This document shows positions 1 through 5,855 of a DNA stretch of 16,363 bases, piece by piece. The notes under the pieces are model-generated. The model searched no databases, was not told the DNA's origin, and was given only the letters and a program-made list of their open reading frames with translations. The DNA comes from Nitrososphaerales archaeon (lineage in GTDB: Archaea > Thermoproteota > Nitrososphaeria > Nitrososphaerales > UBA57). The DNA is taken from assembly GCA_022449325.1 (NCBI GenBank), contig JAKUSK010000012.1, forward strand, positions 1 through 16,363. Direction: 5' to 3'. The position numbers and the translations under genes were made by a program. Numbering within the stretch: position 1 is the first letter of the stretch; each line of letters begins with the position of its first letter.

Positions 1-1
1 A

Positions 2-169
2 GATTTAGAAATTGAGGATTTAGTATGGATATATCCAAATAAAAACTCAAAAGGAGAATTGAAGGTTAGATACCCTGCACGTACGCAGACAATAGAAGGA
101 AAAAATATATTAAATCATATAGAACGGCATAAGAAAAAACTAGAAAAACGAATAAAGGACAAGAAATAA
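2..169 (+). CDS. 3' end of an unrecognised protein gene (partial)
   Basis: An open frame enters from the left edge in phase 2 and stops at TAA (167-169), giving the last 55 residues of a protein. The readable part starts DLEIEDLVWIYP and ends with a strongly basic, probably helical tail (HKKKLEKRIKDKK). I do not recognise the family and see no catalytic motif in this fragment. The frame is credible because it has AT-rich archaeal codon use, no internal stop, and ends one base before the 3' end of the convergent tRNA-Thr. The lysine-rich codons form A6 and A5 runs (134-139, 144-148), which are oligo-T on the other strand and could terminate the tRNA transcript. Confidence 0.6.
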   Translation, partial: DLEIEDLVWIYPNKNSKGELKVRYPARTQTIEGKNILNHIERHKKKLEKRIKDKK

Positions 170-205
170 AGCCTCGGCCGGGATTTGAACCCGGGACCTT
201 TTCCT

Positions 206-215
206 TTTTGTATTA
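206..215 (-). other. Very short (10-nt) insertion at anticodon-loop position 37/38
   Basis: Between A37 and A38 lie ten extra bases (TAATACAAAA) that must be removed to give a 7-nt loop. The site is the canonical archaeal intron position. The pairing is weak: TTG (32-34) with CAA leaves a 3-nt A bulge for the 3' cut, and the 5' cut would sit in a loop, so this would be a relaxed bulge-helix-loop substrate. It is near or below the usual minimum archaeal tRNA intron size. The borders are inferred from the cloverleaf alone. Confidence 0.6.
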
Positions 216-246
216 TACCAAGGAAACGCTCTAGCCATGCTGAGCT

Positions 247-259
247 ATCTCGCAGATGA
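247..259 (-). other. Noncanonical 13-nt tRNA intron (position 8/9)
   Basis: On the minus strand, exon CTCG (tRNA positions 3-6) can pair with intron CGAG. The flanking 3-nt bulges are GTT and ATA, cut as GT^T and AT^A by the archaeal splicing endonuclease rule. Excision joins GCCTCGGT to AGCTC and restores U8-A9 before the D-stem. The intron (TCATCTGCGAGAT) has only a 6-nt inner loop. That a bulge-helix-bulge falls exactly where the cloverleaf needs repair is direct sequence support; splicing itself is inferred. Confidence 0.75.
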
Positions 260-287
260 ACCGAGGCAGAGCCGAGGCAATATTAAG

Positions 288-295
288 AAATAAAT
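288..295 (-). promoter_or_regulatory. TATA-like box for tRNA-Thr
   Basis: ATTTATTT on the minus strand is centred about 25 nt before the tRNA 5' end at 267, the usual archaeal spacing. It sits just beyond the stop codon of the upstream leftward gene (303), so the tRNA can be transcribed independently of that operon. Confidence 0.45.
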
Positions 296-302
296 CGCGT
301 TA

Positions 303-1220
303 TTAATCTGTTTTTCCACTGCCGATAATTCGTATGGATTTAGATTCTGGTTTTAATAATACGCAGATATCACCGGGTAAGATGACTATCGGCTTGTCAA
401 GCTTCAGTTTCATAGGAGAAATGGAAACAAATTTTCCTGCCTTTACCTGCATGCCGATACTTACAAGGCACATCTCGTTTTCTGAGATCTCATTCTTGTA
501 GAAAGGGCTTGGTTTGAAATCAAGCTCTATCTCTTCGACAACTTTGACTGAACCGTCGTCAGACAGAACGTCCCCTCGTGTTACATCGTCGGGTTTCAGA
601 TTCTTCAAAGAGAATCCTACACGGGCAGGGGATTGCACTTCTTTGACATCGTCATCGTGCATCTGTATGGACTTTACCATTGCCTCTGTGTTGGATGGAT
701 GATGTGTGATTTTGTCGTATTGAATTATTTTTCCAGAAATAACTTTGCCAAGTACCACCGTGCCAACTCCCTTGACGTCAAAACAATGATCGATTACAAT
801 GCAGGGACTGCCGTCTTTTTCAATTACGGGCAATTTCATCATCTCTTCTTTCAGATTATCTTTTTCAACCTTCTTGTAGTTCTCCAATACAGTTCCCTTT
901 ATCATGGCATTGAGGGTTGATTCGTCCACGTCGTATGAATGGCTCAGTATTCCGTCCCTCTTTCCCAAACAATCCAGGGCGACAATCTGTTCGCCAGTGA
1001 ATTTATCCAGAGAAGAAACGTGGAATATAACGTATTCAGACAGGTAGAGAGACTGAAGCAATGGCTGAATCTTATCGGGAAATCCGTTCGGGGCAACCCA
1101 GGTACGGATTATGTCCGAGTCCTTCCTGTCAAACAGGGTTAGATCGGAAGATGTGCCTTTTTTCCCAAAATCATTTGCGATTGATTGGTCACCCAATACA
1201 GTGAAGTTTATCGATTTCAT
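303..1220 (-). CDS. SelB-like / EF1A-family translation factor with degenerate GTPase domain
   Basis: 305 aa. Residues about 130-220 form a recognisable EF-Tu/EF1A domain II: VKGVGTVVLGKV, VKSIQMH and GFSLKNLKPDDVTRGDVL match the GVGTV..G.V, V.SI.MH and GFN..G....RGDV pattern. Residues about 230-305 form domain III and end IRIIGSGK, like the RLIGWG end of aIF2-gamma and SelB. The N-terminal 110 residues occupy the place of a G domain, but the P-loop is replaced by GDQSIANDFGKKGT and no DxxG or NKxD is seen. This is the architecture of the archaeal SelB-like (aSelBL) family, so it is probably a ribosome- or tRNA-associated factor that does not hydrolyse GTP conventionally. It is the last gene of the leftward operon, 14 bp after the p27-like gene, and looks GC-richer than most of the window. 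The family call is firm; the cellular role is unknown. Confidence 0.8.
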   Translation of the reverse strand: MKSINFTVLGDQSIANDFGKKGTSSDLTLFDRKDSDIIRTWVAPNGFPDKIQPLLQSLYLSEYVIFHVSSLDKFTGEQIVALDCLGKRDGILSHSYDVDESTLNAMIKGTVLENYKKVEKDNLKEEMMKLPVIEKDGSPCIVIDHCFDVKGVGTVVLGKVISGKIIQYDKITHHPSNTEAMVKSIQMHDDDVKEVQSPARVGFSLKNLKPDDVTRGDVLSDDGSVKVVEEIELDFKPSPFYKNEISENEMCLVSIGMQVKAGKFVSISPMKLKLDKPIVILPGDICVLLKPESKSIRIIGSGKTD

Positions 1221-1234
1221 CTTAGATTCAGAGC

Positions 1235-1588
1235 TTAACTTTCTTCAGAATCTGTATCAGATTCATTGTCTTCTTCGCATTCCTTCAACAGTGCCACATA
1301 TTTTTGAAGCAGGTCGGCCAACACAGATTGCTTGGCAACGTCGTTTTCTTTTTCAATGGCATTGCTTGTGACATCAATCTTTTCGATTATAACATTACGG
1401 AGATTGGAAAGTGTTGCATCATTAGATACAGTTGTGGACTGAAGATTTTCAGATAAATCATCTTCGGCGATGCAAAGAACTCTGCCTTTGTATTTCACTT
1501 GTACTCCACCACATCGAGGACATTTTTCACTGAGCAGAGTGCCTCCCTTTCTCATTATTTCAACTGCATTATCCATAGGTTTACTCAT
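1235..1588 (-). CDS. Sjogren/scleroderma autoantigen p27 (SSSCA1/ZNRD2)-type zinc protein
   Basis: 117 aa. The N-terminus (residues 3-45) matches the Auto_anti-p27 domain: a helix reading AVEIMRKGGTLLSEKCPRCGG, then VKYKGRVLC. Cys23, Cys26 and Cys39 are present. The expected fourth ligand, two residues after Cys39 in a CxxC pair, is missing (LCIAEDD), so the zinc site is incomplete or uses another ligand. The C-terminal half is helical and ends in an acidic tail (EEDNESDTDSEES). The function of archaeal members is not established. It lies 7 bp after acetyl-CoA synthetase and 14 bp before the SelB-like gene, so it is probably co-transcribed with both. Confidence 0.8.
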   Translation of the reverse strand: MSKPMDNAVEIMRKGGTLLSEKCPRCGGVQVKYKGRVLCIAEDDLSENLQSTTVSNDATLSNLRNVIIEKIDVTSNAIEKENDVAKQSVLADLLQKYVALLKECEEDNESDTDSEES

Positions 1589-1595
1589 ATCATAA

Positions 1596-3539
1596 TCAAC
1601 TCTTCATTGATTGACGGAATTCGTCAATTGTTCTCTTGACCTCGTCGACAGATGCGCCGTCTTCTAGGGTAGTGACATCTCCAATTTCAGTTCCCGAAGC
1701 AACAGCTTTTACAACACGTCTCATTATCTTTCCACTACGAGTCTTAGGTACCATATTGACAAAATGGATTTCTTCGGGAGTAGCTACTGGACCAAGAACA
1801 GTTCTTACATGATTGAACAATTCAGTTCGAAGTTCGTCAGTTGGTTCATTGCCTTTTTGAAGTATTGCAAATACAACAATTGCCTCTCCTTTGATTTCGT
1901 CAGGTTTTCCTGCAACGGCAGCTTCGGCAACAGCAGGATGTTCGACCATAGCATCTTCAATTTCGATTGTGCCCAGTCTATGTCCTGCGACATTAAGAAC
2001 CTCGTCTGCCCTTCCGAGAAGCCAAAAGTATCCGTCTTTATCTCGAACGGCATAATCTCCAGGGTAATAATAACCAGGGAATTTCTCCCAATAGACCTGT
2101 TTGTAGCGTTCTGAATCATTGTATAAAGTCAGAAACATTCCTGGCCAAGGACGTTTGATAACGATAAATCCCTTCTCTTCCAATCCGACAGAATTGCCTT
2201 TTTCATCAACGATGTCGGCGTCAATTCCAGGAAGAGGGAATGTGGCAGATCCAGGTTTCAAGGAAACCAGACCAAGGTTAGGAGATGCAGAAAGCATTAT
2301 TCCTCCAGTTTCAGTTTGCCACCAAGTATCAACGATCGGACATTTCTTATTTCCGATTACTTCGTAATACCATTTCCAAGCTGCAGGGTTTATTGGTTCG
2401 CCAACAGTGCCAAGCAATCTCAATGTACTGAGATCATGTTTCTGAGGAAGTTCGTTTCCATGTTTCATCAATGCGCGTATTCCAGTAGGTGTAAAGTAGA
2501 AAATTGTAACGTTGTATCGGTCAATCATTTCCCATAATCTTTCAGGATTAGGATAATCTGGAGCTCCTTCATACATAATTGATGTAGCGCCATGAAGAAG
2601 AGGTCCGAATATGAAGTAACTGTGTCCAGTAACCCAACCAATGTCTGCAGGGCACCAATAGATGTCATCCTTCTTGATATCAAATACCCATTTAGTTGTT
2701 GCGTATGCATAAGTCAGATAGCCTCCAGTTCCATGCAAAACGCCTTTTGGTTTTCCAGTTGTTCCAGATGTATAAAGAATGTACAATGGATGGTCAGATT
2801 CAAGTTGTTCAGGTTCTACAAAGTCACTGGTATTTTTTATTGCGTCGTCCCACCAAATGTCGCGATTTTCAGTCATATTGATTTCAATATTAGCTCGATT
2901 CAGAACAATAACGTTTTCAACAGTTGAAGTTTTTGTAAGAGCGTCATCGACTATCTCTTTAAGCTTTAATATTTTCCCTCTTCGGAATCCTCCGTCCGAA
3001 GTGATGACCAACTTGGCTTGTGAATCATTGATTCGATCTGCAAGTGCCGTGGCACTAAATCCAGAGAAAACGACTGTAAATGCGGCACCTATTCGGGTAG
3101 CGGCAAGTATGGCAACAGGAAATTCTGGAACCATCGGCATGTAAAAAGCGATTTTATCTCCTTTTTTTATGCCCAGATTAAGCAATGCGCTAGCAAAATG
3201 ATTGACTTCGTTATAGAGTTGCTCATAAGAAAGGGACCTTTTATCTCCGTTTTCACCTTCCCAAATATAGGCAATTTTATCCTTTTGGCCAGAGTTCACA
3301 TGCCTATCAAGGCAATTGAATGATGCGTTAATTTTACCGCCTGTAAACCATTTTGCAAACGGAGGTTTCCATTCAAGAACTTCATTCCATTCACTGAACC
3401 AGTCCAGTTCCTTGGCAATATTCGACCAAAATTGATCTGAATCTTCAAGTGCCGAGGCACTGACAGAATGAAGATTAGAAGATGAATCTTCAAAATATCG
3501 CTCGTCGACAGGTAAAGAATTTAGTTCAGAATTAGACAT
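1596..3539 (-). CDS. acs: Acetyl-CoA synthetase, AMP-forming
   Basis: 647 aa, the usual Acs length. It activates acetate with ATP and CoA to acetyl-CoA, AMP and PPi in the cytoplasm. Adenylation motifs are intact: YTSGTTGKPKG (256-266), TWWQTETGG (405-413, including the tryptophan that restricts the acyl pocket to acetate), YYPGD (491-495), and the hinge region GRADEVLNVAGHRLGT (509-524). The catalytic, acetylatable Lys is K604 in RSGKIMRR. A GGAG Shine-Dalgarno (minus strand, 3549-3552) lies 9 nt before the ATG and overlaps the end of the upstream aldolase gene, which indicates translational coupling. In an autotrophic ammonia oxidiser it probably recycles acetate or feeds acetyl-CoA to the 3-hydroxypropionate/4-hydroxybutyrate cycle. 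Activity on propionate is possible. The enzyme identity is secure. Confidence 0.95.
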   Translation of the reverse strand: MSNSELNSLPVDERYFEDSSSNLHSVSASALEDSDQFWSNIAKELDWFSEWNEVLEWKPPFAKWFTGGKINASFNCLDRHVNSGQKDKIAYIWEGENGDKRSLSYEQLYNEVNHFASALLNLGIKKGDKIAFYMPMVPEFPVAILAATRIGAAFTVVFSGFSATALADRINDSQAKLVITSDGGFRRGKILKLKEIVDDALTKTSTVENVIVLNRANIEINMTENRDIWWDDAIKNTSDFVEPEQLESDHPLYILYTSGTTGKPKGVLHGTGGYLTYAYATTKWVFDIKKDDIYWCPADIGWVTGHSYFIFGPLLHGATSIMYEGAPDYPNPERLWEMIDRYNVTIFYFTPTGIRALMKHGNELPQKHDLSTLRLLGTVGEPINPAAWKWYYEVIGNKKCPIVDTWWQTETGGIMLSASPNLGLVSLKPGSATFPLPGIDADIVDEKGNSVGLEEKGFIVIKRPWPGMFLTLYNDSERYKQVYWEKFPGYYYPGDYAVRDKDGYFWLLGRADEVLNVAGHRLGTIEIEDAMVEHPAVAEAAVAGKPDEIKGEAIVVFAILQKGNEPTDELRTELFNHVRTVLGPVATPEEIHFVNMVPKTRSGKIMRRVVKAVASGTEIGDVTTLEDGASVDEVKRTIDEFRQSMKS

Positions 3540-3545
3540 GGAATT

Positions 3546-4370
3546 TTACTCCAGTTGTTTCAAAGCATCTTCAAGACCAATTTCATTATGAACAAATTCT
3601 GTGTAAACTTTAGTAATTTTGGTCGGATCTTCCGATTGCCAGATATTACGACCGGAAACTAGACCTTTAGCACCTGTCTCCAGAGAATCAGAAACCATCT
3701 GAAGTGAATCAGCTATAGTTTTGGTTTTAGGACCTCCACGAATCATAACAGGGCAAGTAGTTGAATCAAGAATTTCACGAAATGAGTCTTTCTCTCCAGT
3801 ATAATCTACCTTGAGAAGATCAGCGCCGACTTCAGTGGCCATACGAACAGCCAACGAGATTATATCTTTGTCACGAACCGCTTGATAGCCTTTTGCAATT
3901 CCCAATGGCTCAATTATCAGAGGCATTCCGTAATCGTGTGCTTCATGAGCGATTTTACTCAGTGCTTTCAAATTATAAGCTTCGTCGTGATCGTTTTCAA
4001 AACCAACTAGCAAATAAGTTACAACAGCTTGAGCATCGAGTCTTACTGCATCTTTCACAGAAAATAATTCAGTATAATAACCAGATTTAGGTTCAGGTGA
4101 AGAACGCCATAAATTTGAACTATCTATTCGAGCTATCAAGGAAGGAGAATTTCTTCCGAGAAAGTTTTCAGAAACAACTTTAGCTATAGGAGGAGTTACT
4201 TGAATTGCATCAGGGCCACCCTTGGCAACCTTGGAGACAGAACTTTCAATATCTTTGATTCCGTCAATAGGTCCCATCAATATTCCATGGTCAAAAGCGA
4301 CAACAAAGGCATTATTATTTGAATTAAACAGATTGTCAATCCTGGACGATTTACCGATATTTGGATACAT
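3546..4370 (-). CDS. DhnA/LacD-type class I aldolase (fructose-bisphosphate aldolase-like)
   Basis: The gene encodes 274 aa from the ATG at 4370. The open frame extends 14 codons upstream to 4412. I prefer 4370 because a TATA box (4392-4400) then lies about 25 nt upstream, fitting a leaderless mRNA, and family N-termini begin near this point. A (beta/alpha)8 class I aldolase is supported by FVVAFDHG (Asp27), the Schiff-base lysine in LLKVDYTG (Lys187), and the phosphate-binding RGGPK and GLVSGRNIW segments. The catalytic Tyr typical of archaeal FBA and ADH synthase (MYPRG context) is replaced by Glu in PLIIEPLG, closer to LacD-type enzymes. The substrate is therefore uncertain: fructose-1,6-bisphosphate, 2-amino-3,7-dideoxy-heptulosonate precursors or another ketose phosphate. 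First gene of a four-gene leftward operon, 6 bp before acs. Confidence 0.82.
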   Translation of the reverse strand: MYPNIGKSSRIDNLFNSNNNAFVVAFDHGILMGPIDGIKDIESSVSKVAKGGPDAIQVTPPIAKVVSENFLGRNSPSLIARIDSSNLWRSSPEPKSGYYTELFSVKDAVRLDAQAVVTYLLVGFENDHDEAYNLKALSKIAHEAHDYGMPLIIEPLGIAKGYQAVRDKDIISLAVRMATEVGADLLKVDYTGEKDSFREILDSTTCPVMIRGGPKTKTIADSLQMVSDSLETGAKGLVSGRNIWQSEDPTKITKVYTEFVHNEIGLEDALKQLE

Positions 4371-4391
4371 AAGAGAGACATAGAATTTAGG

Positions 4392-4400
4392 AAATTTAAT
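4392..4400 (-). promoter_or_regulatory. TATA box of the aldolase-acs operon
   Basis: ATTAAATTT on the minus strand is centred about 26 nt before the ATG at 4370. This spacing implies a leaderless transcript starting at that codon. It lies inside the extended reading frame, which argues against the longer start at 4412. Confidence 0.5.
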
Positions 4401-4452
4401 TGTTACTAACATAAGTTAATGCTTAAGTGGGAAAATGACACAATGATATCAA

Positions 4453-5079
4453 ATGAGGAGAAATCAGGCAGTACTTATTACAATAGTATTTGTTCTAGGG
4501 ATATTCACAGGGTTGATGTCGGATTTAATAGGTATAAATCCTGGAAAGTCAAATTTACAAGAAGAATTAGATTTAGCAAATGAGAACATCAAGTGGTTGA
4601 ATGACAATATTACTGAGATGAGAGAAATAGAAAGGTCGAAATTTATCAAATTAAATTTGAGAGTAGGTGAATTATCAAACATTATATCAGAAAGGAGAGG
4701 AATTTGGATAACGTCGGTATTTGAAAATAATGCTCCAGTATTTTATGATTCAAATATAGCAACAATAGCAAATGTAATTTGTGGAACAGCCAGCATGCTG
4801 CCGACATTTGATTGTACCGACAAAGTAATTGTATATCAACCTGAATTAGAACAGATAAATGAAAGAGATATAATAATTTTTAGCGAGAGGGCTACTCCTC
4901 TTTGTAACGGATATACTGGAGAGAGAATAATTCACCGAATAGTAAAGATACATGAAATAGATGGAAAAAAAGTATTTGAAACAAAGGGAGATGCAAATGA
5001 CGTGTCAGACAACTGTTTAGTGGAATTTGAAGATATAACATACAAAGTCATAGCAATTGTGTATGACGGAAAAATTTAA
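4453..5079 (+). CDS. Signal peptidase I-like membrane protease (Ser-His-Asp, archaeal/ER type)
   Basis: 208 aa. An N-terminal membrane segment (residues 6-26) is followed by a charged, probably coiled-coil stretch (35-80). The S26 core follows: GTASMLPTF with nucleophile Ser114, DKVIVYQP, GERIIHRIVKI with His161 in place of the bacterial lysine, and TKGDAND with Asp180/183. This is the Ser-His-Asp arrangement of archaeal and ER (Sec11-type) signal peptidases, acting on the outer face of the membrane. The coiled insert between the membrane anchor and the catalytic core is longer than in compact archaeal SPases, so it could be a specialised paralogue. Three cysteines (110, 121, 151) might form disulphides. 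The next gene starts 26 bp downstream. A weak TATA-like CTTAAG (4422-4427) lies about 28 nt upstream. Confidence 0.85.
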   Translation: MRRNQAVLITIVFVLGIFTGLMSDLIGINPGKSNLQEELDLANENIKWLNDNITEMREIERSKFIKLNLRVGELSNIISERRGIWITSVFENNAPVFYDSNIATIANVICGTASMLPTFDCTDKVIVYQPELEQINERDIIIFSERATPLCNGYTGERIIHRIVKIHEIDGKKVFETKGDANDVSDNCLVEFEDITYKVIAIVYDGKI

Positions 5080-5105
5080 TAGAATAACGTGGGAGTGTTA
5101 GAAAG

Positions 5106-5855
5106 ATGTCAGTAATCGAAAACATGGACATAAAGAGCAAGCAAATAGCAATCATTGCATCATTTGCAGTAATTTATGCAATAATGAGAATATTACCTTC
5201 ATTTCCAGTAATTGGAGCTCCTGGAGCAAGCTTTGCATTAGCAGATATTCTCGTACCAATTTATGCCATTATATTTGGTCCGTATATTGCGGCAGCAACG
5301 ATTTTTTTGGGTACATTCTTAGGAATAGTGTTTGGAAAGCCGATGATATTTCTAGGATGGGATTTCTTGCCAGCCACCATGGGAGCGTTGTTCATAGGGA
5401 TGGTGATTCATGGAAAGAAAGTATTCGCATTAGGTCTATTTATCATCGGAATAGTAATTTTTAATCTGTTACCGTATACGGAAACATTGATACCAATTAA
5501 TGAGCAGATTTCGTTGCCGTATAATTGGCTTCACATTATTGCAGCACTAGTAGTAATAACGCCATTGACAAGCATGTCAATGAATTGGATTGAAGAGAAT
5601 TCCAAGAAAACAATAATGGGATTGTTCATAATAGCAATGATCGGAACGATGTTTCAACACATAGTTGGAGGAATTGTATTTGTAGCCACATTAGGTATAT
5701 ATCTGCAATCAATAAATCCAGATGCATTTCCAGGAATCTGGAAAACAATATTCTTTGTTTATCCTATTGAAAGGTTAGCAATTGCCTTGATTTCTGCAAT
5801 TGTGGCAACGCCGATATTAAGATCAATTAAACCAATCTGGTCAGATTCAAGTTAG
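5106..5855 (+). CDS. Multi-pass membrane protein resembling an ECF transporter S-component
   Basis: 249 aa, very hydrophobic, about six predicted membrane helices (roughly residues 13-30, 40-75, 85-102, 104-122, 140-160, 168-195, 215-240). The start of the second hydrophobic block (GASFALADILVPIYAIIFGPYIAAATIFLGTFLG) resembles substrate-binding S-components of energy-coupling-factor vitamin transporters and related QueT/ThiW-type proteins. That is a fold-level impression, not a firm family match. No EcfA or EcfT genes are in the window. A GGAG-containing Shine-Dalgarno (5091-5097) supports the ATG. It lies 26 bp after the signal-peptidase-like gene and overlaps the 3' end of convergent coaBC by 9 bp. 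The substrate is unknown. Confidence 0.65.
   Translation: MSVIENMDIKSKQIAIIASFAVIYAIMRILPSFPVIGAPGASFALADILVPIYAIIFGPYIAAATIFLGTFLGIVFGKPMIFLGWDFLPATMGALFIGMVIHGKKVFALGLFIIGIVIFNLLPYTETLIPINEQISLPYNWLHIIAALVVITPLTSMSMNWIEENSKKTIMGLFIIAMIGTMFQHIVGGIVFVATLGIYLQSINPDAFPGIWKTIFFVYPIERLAIALISAIVATPILRSIKPIWSDSS

Larger units (their letters stand above)
170..267 (-). tRNA. tRNA-Thr(GGU) with two probable introns
   Basis: Read on the minus strand, acceptor halves GCCTCGG and CCGAGGC pair over 7 bp. The D-stem is GCTC/GAGC, the anticodon stem TTTCC/GGAAA, the variable region AGGTC, and the T-arm CCGGG-TTCAAAT-CCCGG. The loop begins TTGGTA, so the anticodon is GGU (Thr). The discriminator would be U73, which is acceptable for archaeal tRNA-Thr. 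Two insertions interrupt the cloverleaf: 13 nt between positions 8 and 9, and 10 nt at the canonical 37/38 site. Removing both gives a normal 75-nt tRNA with U8 and A9. CCA is not encoded. The gene starts 25 nt after a TATA-like element and ends next to the stop of the convergent gene. The identity is secure; the second intron's exact borders are less so. Confidence 0.88.

Noticed and set aside
272..278. Upstream GCCTCGG as the true 5' end of tRNA-Thr with a longer intron
   Set aside because: The nearer copy gives a proper bulge-helix-bulge and exact U8-A9 repair, and the TATA-like box fits a start at 267; the upstream copy gives neither.
1764..3144. Several open frames of 73-121 codons on the plus strand inside acs
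   Set aside because: They are antisense shadows of a full-length gene with intact motifs; none has a recognisable domain or promoter spacing.
4371..4412. Longer aldolase start at 4412
   Set aside because: The extension contains the probable TATA box and lies before the conserved N-terminus; ATG 4370 fits a leaderless transcript.
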